From JL08 sp039969355 (GTDB taxonomy: Bacteria; Pseudomonadota; Alphaproteobacteria; Rhodobacterales; Rhodobacteraceae), in NCBI GenBank assembly GCA_039969355.1, contig JBDVOA010000019.1, positions 1-64,000 of the forward strand: a stretch of DNA of 64,000 nucleotides, read 5' to 3'. Within the stretch, counting starts at the first letter, position 1. Every line of letters starts with the position of its first letter. Shown here piece by piece: positions 8,523 to 16,271 of the stretch. Both the position numbers and the translations under genes were made by a program. The notes below the pieces were generated by a model. The model ran no database searches and was not told where the DNA came from. It worked only from the letters and a program-made list of their open reading frames with translations.

Positions 8523-8534
8523 GGGGATAGAGCA

Positions 8535-9968
8535 ATGGAATTTGGTTTTACAACAGCCGCTTATGTGGTCGCCGCCATCCTTTTCATCCTTAGCCTTGGG
8601 GGCCTGTCGGGTCAGGAAAGCGCCAAGCGCGCTGTCTGGTATGGCATTGTCGGCATGGCGCTTGCCGTGGTGGCAACGCTGATCGGGCCGGGCTCTGGCT
8701 TCTGGCTTTTGTCGCTGATCCTGATCGCGGGCGGAGGAACGATTGGGTATATCGTCGCCCAACGGGTGCAGATGACAGAGATGCCGCAGCTTGTCGCTGC
8801 GATGCACTCGCTGGTTGGTCTGGCGGCGGTGTTTGTCGGATTTAACGCGCATTTCGAACTGGGCAATGTTTTGGCCATGGGCCATGACGAACGCGAGGCT
8901 CTGACAGGATTTGCTGCCCTTCTGGCCCATAAAACGCCCGTTGAAATCAACATCCTGCGGGTCGAGGTTTTCCTGGGGATTTTCATTGGTGCGGTGACAT
9001 TCACCGGATCGGTGATTGCCTATGGCAAGCTCGCGGGCAAGGTTGACACGACGGCGAACAAGCTGCCGGGTGGGCATGTTCTGAATGCCGGGGCGGCCGG
9101 ACTCTCGCTGCTTTGCCTGATCTGGTATTTCAACTCTGGGGGTTTCCTGCCGCTGTTCGTCATGACATTGGCGGCGCTTTTCATCGGATATCATCTGATC
9201 ATGGGGATTGGCGGGGCGGATATGCCGGTCGTCGTTTCGATGCTCAACAGTTATTCCGGCTGGGCCGCGGCGGCGATTGGTTTCTCGCTTGGCAATGACC
9301 TTCTCATCGTGGTGGGGGCACTTGTCGGCTCGTCCGGTGCAATCCTCAGCTACATCATGTGCAAGGCGATGAACCGCAGCTTTATCAGCGTGATTCTTGG
9401 GGGCTTTGGCGGCCCGGCGGGCGAACAGATGGCGGTCGAAGGAGAACAAATTGCGATTGACGCCGATGGCGTTGCAACAGCGCTGAACGAAGCTGATAGC
9501 GTGGTGATCATCCCCGGCTACGGCATGGCGGTCGCACAGGCCCAGCAATCTGTGTCCGAACTGACTCGCAAGCTGCGCGCCAAAGGCAAGACCGTCCGCT
9601 TTGCCATTCACCCCGTCGCGGGACGTTTGCCGGGGCACATGAACGTGTTGCTGGCCGAAGCGCGAGTGCCCTATGATATCGTGCTTGAAATGGACGAGAT
9701 CAACGATGACTTCCCGGACACGGATGTGGCCATCGTGATCGGATCGAATGATATCGTTAATCCTGCGGCGCAAGAAGATCCGAATTCACCGATCGCTGGC
9801 ATGCCCGTGCTGGAATGCTGGAAAGCCAAACAGGTGTTCGTGTCAAAGCGCGGGCAGGGCACAGGGTACTCTGGCATCGAGAACCCGCTGTTTTTCAAGG
9901 AAAACACTCGCATGTTCTATGGGGACGCCAAAGAGTCGCTCGACAAATTGTTACCGATGATTGACTGA
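8535..9968 (+). CDS. pntB: NAD(P) transhydrogenase subunit beta
   Basis: The partner of pntA. The first 270 or so residues are strongly hydrophobic with eight or more membrane helices that form the proton channel. The C-terminal 180 residues are the NADP(H)-binding domain, with VIIPGYGMAVAQAQ (Rossmann loop), HPVAGRLPGHMNVLLAEA and the late motif KRGQGTGYSGIENPLFF, all hallmarks of PntB. The 477-residue length is normal. A strong terminator follows the stop codon. Confidence 0.98.
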   Translation: MEFGFTTAAYVVAAILFILSLGGLSGQESAKRAVWYGIVGMALAVVATLIGPGSGFWLLSLILIAGGGTIGYIVAQRVQMTEMPQLVAAMHSLVGLAAVFVGFNAHFELGNVLAMGHDEREALTGFAALLAHKTPVEINILRVEVFLGIFIGAVTFTGSVIAYGKLAGKVDTTANKLPGGHVLNAGAAGLSLLCLIWYFNSGGFLPLFVMTLAALFIGYHLIMGIGGADMPVVVSMLNSYSGWAAAAIGFSLGNDLLIVVGALVGSSGAILSYIMCKAMNRSFISVILGGFGGPAGEQMAVEGEQIAIDADGVATALNEADSVVIIPGYGMAVAQAQQSVSELTRKLRAKGKTVRFAIHPVAGRLPGHMNVLLAEARVPYDIVLEMDEINDDFPDTDVAIVIGSNDIVNPAAQEDPNSPIAGMPVLECWKAKQVFVSKRGQGTGYSGIENPLFFKENTRMFYGDAKESLDKLLPMID

Positions 9969-10003
9969 TCCAGTTTCCCGACCGGTACAATGATGCTTTT
10001 CAA

Positions 10004-10031
10004 TTCCCCGCGCGTCACGCGCGGGGAAATT
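10004..10031. terminator. Rho-independent terminator after pntB
   Basis: A perfect 11-bp stem TTCCCCGCGCG with a TCA loop and its complement, followed by ATTTC. It ends the pntAB operon. The only other thing in 9969-10232 is a non-coding stretch before the converging protease-nuclease gene. Confidence 0.85.
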
Positions 10032-10232
10032 TCGCGTTGGTCTATATGTATTCTGCAATTGTGACCGTCAAACCAGATCCAAATGGACCGTTGCAATCGG
10101 GCGGCGTCCATCAATATCGGCGCGGCCCCAAATCGATTTTCAGCACTTTCACGACCAAGTCAGTGAGTTTGGTGCCTTTTGCATTTGACCCGGAGCACAC
10201 GCTGCCGTCGCCAAAAGGCTTGGAAAGCCCGG

Positions 10233-12371
10233 TTAGCCAAAACCTTTTTTAAAGTCGATTTTTCTGAGCCACTCGGGATGATCTATCAGAGGATTCCTGT
10301 TTCCCTGAACCTTCGCAATTTCTGCATTTCTGTGTTGTTCGTGCAGTGAAGGGGGTTCCTGTTCGGCCCAAATCAGTAGAGTTTCGACGTTTGATTTCAC
10401 GAACTCGCTTTTCGAACCGGTCTTTACGTCACCGACAGCGCCCGGATAACGAAGCGTGAAATAAAGCGTTGCCCGCGCGGCCGCACCTTTTCCGGCACTC
10501 GGTTCGAACCGACGCTTGTCTCTCAAACCACATTGAGGGCGCGCCGCTTCCAGGGTTGGATCGGCCAGTGCCAATTCCGCCGCGATTTCTGCCGCTATTA
10601 TTGTTGCCTCTTCCACATCGCTGAACTCTGAATAAGGAATGTTACTACGAAAGCTGTTGCAATCGGATTCGCAGGTGAAGAGATGATGAAGGTCAGATTT
10701 CTGAGCACGTCTTTCGGCCTGATCTTTGAACCAGGACTGAGGTACAACATGCTCGCAGTTGAAAGGCGAAGACGCCTCCAGCGCCGCATCTATTTCATCA
10801 ATCAATTCCTGGCTAACGCCCGTCGCTTCTAGCCCGCGGGACGCGGCAGTGGTCTCAATTGCGTGCTCAAAGGCAAGCAATTCTGCCACAAACAACTCTT
10901 CCGCCATTTGCTCGTCTGAATATAAGCTATGCAGGGTTTGGTCTTCATGACGGTCAATCCACGGATACAGATGCTTGTGGCGCGCGGCATCATAGCTGAA
11001 TACCGTGGTATGGGTCTGGGTTATAAGCTTATTGAGGGCATTGAACCGAGCGACTTTGGAGAGGCTGGTGCCGATTCCGTCGTAATAGGCTTTCGCTTCA
11101 GCCTGATCCTTGTCAGCGTTGTAGTATGCTCCGCGTTCCTCAAAGACGCTTTCGACAACCGGCGTTTCCGGTGCGGGTTGAGGTTCTTGCGTATCAATAA
11201 CCGGCACGGATTGAACAATTGCGGGCGTTTGAGGATTCTGGGTTGCCACAGGTCCAATCGGTCCGAAAGTCAGTTGAAGGTTCCATCGCGCGATCCCATC
11301 AGGCCCTATGGTCATACCGGGAGGTACACCGGCACTGCTGGCAAGTGTGCCCGATTGTTCGCGAGCAAGAGACTCCTCGGGCGGTGCATTCAAACTTTCT
11401 TCGAACAAAGCGCGGCGATCTTTATCCAATGGCCGTTCACGCATCTCGGCGACAATCCGGCTGATCCTGACACCCTCATTTGCTATCCAGTTCACCTCGT
11501 TCATATCGTCGATCCCGCGGCGGAAGCGTTGCCCGTCTTTCTTGATCCATCGCCCGGCTGCGTCTTTTTGGGGCACACCGGCATGGTGCAATGCGGCGAG
11601 TTGCCATTGGTCGTTGAACGCCGGGGCACCCGAAGATCCGCGTTTGGTGTCTGCCAGGTAAATCAAATAGTCGCCTTCCGGACCTCTGACCTTGTTCTCG
11701 CGAAAGGCTACCTGCAGACGTTCTCCCGCGGGATGCTGGATAATGTTGATGGGTTCTCCGGCAACGGCTTTTCCGGACTGTTCGATGAGTTGAATCCAGC
11801 CGCGATCGACTAATTGATCGCCTTCCTGATTTACCTGTTCCACGGCAACAATGGCGAAATCAAGCTTGTTGGATGGGTCATGCTCAAAGAACCGTTGGGG
11901 CTGAAGCCGAAACCGCTTCGGTACCAGCGGCTGACCATCGACGCCAAGCGCGTAGTCAAATTCAGCGATGCTATTTGCCGCGTAGTCGTCATGCGACAAG
12001 ACGTGCCGGTTTGTCATGAGCAGGTTGGGAGAAATCAGAAAGCCGGTACCAAATCCCTTTCGCCGTCCGCTGGAATTTCGAATGGATATTCGGCACACTG
12101 CTCTTGCCGCTTGCAGACCGCGATTGAAAAATGCGACGCCCATAAGTTCATTCTGTTCAATGATCCGTTCCAAGGCCACTTCGGGCGTCATCCGAGTCTC
12201 AGCTTTAGAATCCACATACTCTGCGGCAAGGTCGGGCCGACCGAGTTGCGTGAAGCGTGTGACGTATCGTCGGGATTCGTCCTTTACCAGCTTTTTGGCT
12301 TTGTTGTCTTTGCGCGCATGAAACCGGCATGCAGCGGCTTCACAAATGGATGGATCAAAAATCTCGCTCAT
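10233..12371 (-). CDS. Trypsin-like serine protease fused to an endonuclease I domain
   Basis: A 712-residue two-domain protein without signal peptide or membrane helix. Residues 60-310 are a trypsin-fold protease: His123 in TNRHVLS, Asp171 in NKLDFAIV and Ser247 in KRGSSGAP form the triad. A proline-rich linker covers about 325-410. Residues 425-710 are a full endonuclease I (EndA-like) domain with FNCEHVVPQSW (His541), DLHHLF (562-563), Asn572 and Arg575, KGAAARATLYF and QGNRNPLIDHPE. EndA-type enzymes cut DNA without sequence preference and are normally secreted; here the nuclease is apparently cytoplasmic and tied to a protease. AGGAGG before the ATG fixes the start. It is last in the five-gene cluster, 175 bp after the ATP-grasp gene, with its own candidate promoter. 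A role as effector is inference. Confidence 0.93.
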   Translation of the reverse strand: MSEIFDPSICEAAACRFHARKDNKAKKLVKDESRRYVTRFTQLGRPDLAAEYVDSKAETRMTPEVALERIIEQNELMGVAFFNRGLQAARAVCRISIRNSSGRRKGFGTGFLISPNLLMTNRHVLSHDDYAANSIAEFDYALGVDGQPLVPKRFRLQPQRFFEHDPSNKLDFAIVAVEQVNQEGDQLVDRGWIQLIEQSGKAVAGEPINIIQHPAGERLQVAFRENKVRGPEGDYLIYLADTKRGSSGAPAFNDQWQLAALHHAGVPQKDAAGRWIKKDGQRFRRGIDDMNEVNWIANEGVRISRIVAEMRERPLDKDRRALFEESLNAPPEESLAREQSGTLASSAGVPPGMTIGPDGIARWNLQLTFGPIGPVATQNPQTPAIVQSVPVIDTQEPQPAPETPVVESVFEERGAYYNADKDQAEAKAYYDGIGTSLSKVARFNALNKLITQTHTTVFSYDAARHKHLYPWIDRHEDQTLHSLYSDEQMAEELFVAELLAFEHAIETTAASRGLEATGVSQELIDEIDAALEASSPFNCEHVVPQSWFKDQAERRAQKSDLHHLFTCESDCNSFRSNIPYSEFSDVEEATIIAAEIAAELALADPTLEAARPQCGLRDKRRFEPSAGKGAAARATLYFTLRYPGAVGDVKTGSKSEFVKSNVETLLIWAEQEPPSLHEQHRNAEIAKVQGNRNPLIDHPEWLRKIDFKKGFG

Positions 12372-12393
12372 CTCAAACCTCCTGAATCAGGTA

Positions 12394-12399
12394 ATTATA
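12394..12399 (-). promoter_or_regulatory. Candidate -10 element for the protease-nuclease gene
   Basis: On the minus strand this is a perfect TATAAT, 22 bp before the start codon of the protease-nuclease gene. The -35 region is poor, as expected for a regulated promoter. A perfect 11-bp CCTGAATCAGG palindrome overlaps the leader at 12381-12391. Confidence 0.4.
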
Positions 12400-12461
12400 T
12401 CGCGTTGTTATTCTTATCGACACGATACACAGCTATCAAAGTGAACCGCATGCAATTTCTT

Positions 12462-12477
12462 CTATGCCACGGCATAG
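12462..12477. promoter_or_regulatory. 16-bp palindrome, candidate operator
   Basis: CTATGCC-AC-GGCATAG is a perfect inverted repeat in the 175-bp gap between the ATP-grasp gene and the protease-nuclease gene. It is the only large gap inside the cluster, so it may bind a regulator that separately controls the nuclease. No regulator gene lies in the cluster. Confidence 0.45.
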
Positions 12478-12546
12478 TATGGAACTTCTGGCATTTTGCA
12501 GTCGTGTGGGCGCTGGATCCGCTCTCAGTGGGCAAAAATGTACGGG

Positions 12547-13488
12547 TCACGAAGGTGCCATGAGGCGGCTCACAAAGGCGTCCGTCATCTTTTGACCAGT
12601 TCGATCTTCGATAAACAACCATTGGCCAGAGGGATTGATCTCAAGAAACACATACTCTCCGTGCGGGGTCAGCCGCATGTCGATTGCACCGTAGATGAGC
12701 CCGAGTTTTTTCATCAATTTCCGCAGCTTGGTTACGATTTCGTCAGGAAGAACGTGGGCTTCAACGCGCGCGTCGTGAAATGTCATGCGAAAATCCACTT
12801 TGTATTCCGTCTCGCCGGAGTAGACAGCGGCGGGAAAGATATCTTCTCCGATCATTGTAATGCGAAGATCGATATCGGCCTTGATGTACTCCTGGAAAAT
12901 GACCGGGGCGTATTTGACCTGGTCTAATTCGCGCTTTTCTTCTGGCTTTAACAATCTTGTTTCGCGCCAGTCTTCTTCGGTGGCCGTAAACGCCTTGTAT
13001 ATTGTGCCTTTGTTGCCTTGCGCTTCTACAAACCTCATTGCGGCCTGATTGTCGTTGGTGATCAAGGTTTTCGGTGTTCTCAGACCCAGCTCATTTGCGA
13101 CTTTAAGCTGCCAGACTTTGCGCGCTGCTGCCTCATCCAATAGCGGATCATTGATCCATTCGGCGTCGAGGCTTCGCCACAGGCCGCCAATCGCTGCATG
13201 GCTTTCATTGTGCACGAAATTGAAATCTTCCGGCCGGGTCAGAGCTGCATCTGGAGTGAACCCGCGAGGGCGCCGCCACCATACGCGGCGGACGGAGCCC
13301 ATATCGAGATTGGCGCCCTCAAAGGAAAGGTCGGCCTGTTGCCCGCCGCCGGTCTGGTGGATGGACAAAGATGCATTGTTTGGAAAAACGGCGGTGTCAA
13401 ACATGGCAGCGGGAACGCGGTTTTTCGTGAGCTGTTCCAGCACGACAACAGCGTGCTGGTCACCTCGGTGCGATAAAATCAGGATCAT
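12547..13488 (-). CDS. ATP-grasp ribosomal peptide macrocyclase, MvdC/MvdD (graspetide) type
   Basis: A 313-residue ATP-grasp ligase. The N-terminal pre-ATP-grasp domain has VRRVWWRRPRG (residues 67-76), typical of the MvdD group. The catalytic half has FQEYIKADIDLRITMIGEDI, then GAIDMRLTPHGEYVFLEINP (Asp270, Glu283 and Asn285, metal-ATP ligands) and SGQWLFIEDRTGQKM. This family forms side-chain ester or amide links between Ser/Thr or Lys and Asp/Glu of a precursor peptide, as in microviridin and marinostatin. The gene starts 9 bp after the stop of the protease whose C-terminal part holds an [S/T]-x-K-F-x-D-D array, so that array is the likely substrate (inference). No GNAT, transporter or separate short precursor gene was seen beside it. 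Confidence 0.92.
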   Translation of the reverse strand: MILILSHRGDQHAVVVLEQLTKNRVPAAMFDTAVFPNNASLSIHQTGGGQQADLSFEGANLDMGSVRRVWWRRPRGFTPDAALTRPEDFNFVHNESHAAIGGLWRSLDAEWINDPLLDEAAARKVWQLKVANELGLRTPKTLITNDNQAAMRFVEAQGNKGTIYKAFTATEEDWRETRLLKPEEKRELDQVKYAPVIFQEYIKADIDLRITMIGEDIFPAAVYSGETEYKVDFRMTFHDARVEAHVLPDEIVTKLRKLMKKLGLIYGAIDMRLTPHGEYVFLEINPSGQWLFIEDRTGQKMTDAFVSRLMAPS

Positions 13489-13497
13489 TGAGTGTCT

Positions 13498-15009
13498 TTA
13501 CTGTCCCGAATGGGCGGCTTCGTACATTGCAATGAGTTCCTGATAGTAGGCGTCAAGTTCTTCCATCTGGCCCTGCGCTTCTGCAAGGGAAGCCTCGACC
13601 TTTTCGATTTCGGATTGCAGTTCTGCGAATTCGCCTTGACTACGCGGCGCATTAGACCCCTGACCGGCCTGTTGCCATGCAGAGGAATGGTGCGGTGTGG
13701 ACATCACAAAGGGTCGCGGACCAGCATTCTGGATGGGTTGGCGCGAGAACCCACCATCTGCGGCCGGAGGTTTTCCATCTACGCTTGGGTTTTTGTCCAG
13801 CGCCGGGGATTTCGCGTCATCAAGTGCCTTCGTTGAAGGACCGTCGTCAATGAACTTGAGCGAGCCGCCGCCGCCATCGTCACTGAACTTGCGAGTAGGC
13901 GGATTGCCGTCGTCGCGGAATTTCAAGGTTGGCTGGTTATCATCGCGGAACTTGAACGTGGGAGGGATATCATCGCGAAACTTCAGCGTTGGCTGGTTAT
14001 CGTCGCGGAACTTGAAAGTCGGTGGGTTGTTGTCATCGAGGATTTTGAGCTTTGCGCCCCCGCCGTCATCAGTGAACTTGATGCTTGGCGCCAGAAGGCC
14101 TTGAAGGGTGGGCGAAACATTTATGACCGCCTCGATGCGCTGGCCGAAATTGAACCCTGCTGAGTTGCAACCGCCATTAGTGTGAACGCCGACAATGCGC
14201 CCGTCCGTTTCGCGAAAAATTCCAGATCCGGAGTTCCCGCCAAGTGTGTCGATATCATTGTATTGAATTTGGCTGCCGGAAATGCCCGACACCGGACCAG
14301 CTTCGATGCGCTTTGGCTGTCCGGCAGGATGGCCTATGACGCAAATCATTTGCCCGTCTGATGCGTCAGCTCCGGACACGGTTTCGGTGCCAAAGACCGC
14401 ACCGGGATTGCCTGTGACACGGCAAATTGCCATGTCGATGCTTCCAAGGCGATATTCGATCAATTCGACAATCGCGAAACTTTGCTCGGGGCGTAGAACA
14501 CCGCTGGGATCGATCTGAAAATTGAAATTGGCCTTCATATGGGTGGCAATTTCCTGCGGGCTGATAATGTTTGTCGTGCCATTGACCCGGGGACGTTCCC
14601 AGCCGCCTCCGGTCTGGTCAAACAAATGGCCGCAGGTCAAAATGATGTCATCGGCAATCATTGTGCCGGTGCCCCAGCGTGCGCCGCTTACCGTGCCGGG
14701 ATTAGAGTAAATTGACGCGAGATCGTCATTCCATTGAAACTGACAAACGGCAGCCTGGTGGGCGTTCACAAACGCCTGCGAGACGCCAAGCGTGCCATCA
14801 TATTGTTCAACGGGTTGCGAGTCGTCCGTCGTGCCGCATATCGACTCAAGAATTGCACTGTATTCATCGCCCCCGGATTCAAGGGTTCCGATCGCCTCGT
14901 TCAACGCGTCTGGCAGCGGGACATATAGTGGATCCGATGATCGATCTGCAGCGCCGCGAGACTCGCCCAATGCGGCGGATTTCGTGTTCTTTTTTGTTTG
15001 CTTAGCCAT
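13498..15009 (-). CDS. Trypsin-like protease carrying a graspetide-like core repeat array
   Basis: 503 residues from the ATG at 15009 (a TTG at 15090 is less likely). Residues 100-290 are a trypsin-fold protease: His128 in LTCGHLF, Asp192 in GSIDMAIC and Ser260 in LGGNSGSG. Residues 309-398 form nine short units of the type [S/T]-x-K-F-x-D-D separated by Asn/Gln/Gly/Pro linkers. A low-complexity proline- and aspartate-rich stretch follows. The last 45 residues (EFAELQSEIEKVEASLAEAQ onward) form a coiled coil. There is no signal peptide, so it is probably cytoplasmic. The ATP-grasp ligase gene follows after 9 bp. The Thr, Lys and Asp pattern is that used by graspetide macrocyclases, so this looks like a protease that is also the precursor for side-chain crosslinking. 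The modification and its effect on protease activity are inference. Confidence 0.88.
   Translation of the reverse strand: MAKQTKKNTKSAALGESRGAADRSSDPLYVPLPDALNEAIGTLESGGDEYSAILESICGTTDDSQPVEQYDGTLGVSQAFVNAHQAAVCQFQWNDDLASIYSNPGTVSGARWGTGTMIADDIILTCGHLFDQTGGGWERPRVNGTTNIISPQEIATHMKANFNFQIDPSGVLRPEQSFAIVELIEYRLGSIDMAICRVTGNPGAVFGTETVSGADASDGQMICVIGHPAGQPKRIEAGPVSGISGSQIQYNDIDTLGGNSGSGIFRETDGRIVGVHTNGGCNSAGFNFGQRIEAVINVSPTLQGLLAPSIKFTDDGGGAKLKILDDNNPPTFKFRDDNQPTLKFRDDIPPTFKFRDDNQPTLKFRDDGNPPTRKFSDDGGGGSLKFIDDGPSTKALDDAKSPALDKNPSVDGKPPAADGGFSRQPIQNAGPRPFVMSTPHHSSAWQQAGQGSNAPRSQGEFAELQSEIEKVEASLAEAQGQMEELDAYYQELIAMYEAAHSGQ
13817..14085 (-). repeat. In-frame tandem repeat encoding the [S/T]-x-K-F-x-D-D array
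   Basis: Nine coding units of about 30 bp. Seven keep the full [S/T]-x-K-F-x-D-D pattern; examples are TFKFRDDNQP and TLKFRDDIPP. The central four units are nearly identical also at DNA level, alternating F and L after the Thr, which points to recent duplication of a two-unit block. Flanking units are more divergent (KILDD, KFSDD, KFIDD and ALDD). Confidence 0.9.
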
Positions 15010-15100
15010 AATATCAAATCCAATTTCAAATAAAATAATGGGCTTATGATACACAAAATCGGCGTCCAGGTAAATCTGGGGCGGACTCAACCGCTATGGA

Positions 15101-16270
15101 TCACACGAAACTTGGGACTGGAGGCGTGATGCTATCTACATGTTTTTGCAACTCGCCAATCGGATGGGCGTAGTTCTTGTCCTCAAAATAACCACCGTAG
15201 TGAAGCCCCACTGCGCGGTCCCCGAACGACACCAGATCCAGGACCGGCGAACCGGAGTTGCCGCCAAGAGTTGACGCATCATGGGTCATCACATGGTTGT
15301 TTATGTCCTCGGGCAGACTGCCCGGCCCAATCTGGAGGATGCCGGGCGACCAACGTTTGACTCCAAAAGTATCACCAAAAACGCGTGCGCGGATCTGTTC
15401 GAATACGTCACTTGTCGTATTTCCAAAAGCCAGAGGTTGCTTGGGATGACCGATGACATGGATCATCGGTTCCCCCGGAGGAAATTCAAGGTTGGCGGCA
15501 AGGCTCAGCGGTGCAGGTCCCTCTGTCTCCAGTTCAAGCACTGCCATGTCGAGATTGGCCAGATCAAGCCTGAAACCAATCGTGTCCGGGCTGTACCAGC
15601 GCACGGCGCTCACCTTGATGCCGGGGGTCGCTGGCGCGTTCGCTTCCACATCGAAATTGAGTGTGACCGGGGCGTTGAACCGATTCACCCAATCGTCGCC
15701 ATGGCGTACAAAAGCGCCCTCGACCACATGTTTGGCCGTCACCGCCAGGCCAGGTGCGATCATCCAAGCGGTGCCCGCCACGCTGTTGGGCGAAAGATCG
15801 CCCGCGATCACGACGCGGGCCGTGGCACGTGCCGCCCTCTCGATCTCTGCCGTGAAATCGCTGACTGATCCATTCCAGTCACCAAGACGGAGATCGTCTG
15901 TCTCCACCCGGTTGTTCTGCACCAGCAATGATGGACGCGATCCATCCGTCTCGATCACAGCTTCAAGAACAGAGATTTCTAGATTGTTCAGCGTCGCTTC
16001 ATGACCTTCATCGGCGAGCTTTTTCATCGTTCTGTCCGCTTCGTGGACAAACGACCTCACTTCGTCTGAGCCTAGTTCTGTGCTTGTGTCTTCTACGACG
16101 GTGCGATGCAAAGTCTCTTTGAGGATTTCGCAGGAGCTACGGCGTCTGCTCGCTGACAGATCCACGCCATCACTGCTTTCCAATCCTTTTAAAGATGTAG
16201 CACCGCCTTTCCCCTTCAGACGTCTGAGATATTCACCCGCCTCAACTGGGCATTTTTCTGCTTCATGCAT
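15101..16270 (-). CDS. Trypsin-like serine protease
   Basis: 389 residues. The first 145 or so form a charged, mostly helical N-terminal region of unknown type. Residues 150-375 form a trypsin fold with His181 in TAKHVVEG, Asp241 in ANLDMAVL and Ser339 in TLGGNSGSP. There is no signal peptide. The ATG lies one base after the stop of the SGNH gene and the next gene starts 91 bp downstream, so all three are likely one transcript. It is the second of three proteases in the cluster and has no repeat array. It could activate or cleave the other two (inference). Confidence 0.88.
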   Translation of the reverse strand: MHEAEKCPVEAGEYLRRLKGKGGATSLKGLESSDGVDLSASRRRSSCEILKETLHRTVVEDTSTELGSDEVRSFVHEADRTMKKLADEGHEATLNNLEISVLEAVIETDGSRPSLLVQNNRVETDDLRLGDWNGSVSDFTAEIERAARATARVVIAGDLSPNSVAGTAWMIAPGLAVTAKHVVEGAFVRHGDDWVNRFNAPVTLNFDVEANAPATPGIKVSAVRWYSPDTIGFRLDLANLDMAVLELETEGPAPLSLAANLEFPPGEPMIHVIGHPKQPLAFGNTTSDVFEQIRARVFGDTFGVKRWSPGILQIGPGSLPEDINNHVMTHDASTLGGNSGSPVLDLVSFGDRAVGLHYGGYFEDKNYAHPIGELQKHVDSITPPVPSFV

Positions 16271-16271
16271 T

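Noticed and set aside
8412..9773. 453-codon open frame on the minus strand over pntA/pntB
   Set aside because: It is exactly antisense to pntB, a certain gene, and its translation is rich in His, Arg, Asp and Gln, typical of a shadow of GC-rich coding sequence.
10037..10252. 71-codon plus-strand frame after the pntB terminator
   Set aside because: No ribosome site, no family, and it runs into the end of the converging gene.
10929..11813. 294-codon plus-strand frame inside the protease-nuclease gene
   Set aside because: Antisense to a frame with recognised trypsin and EndA motifs; no domain or ribosome site of its own.
13697..14104. Plus-strand frame with repeated VGWLSSRN-type units
   Set aside because: It is the antisense image of the [S/T]-x-K-F-x-D-D array, so the repetition is explained by the real gene.
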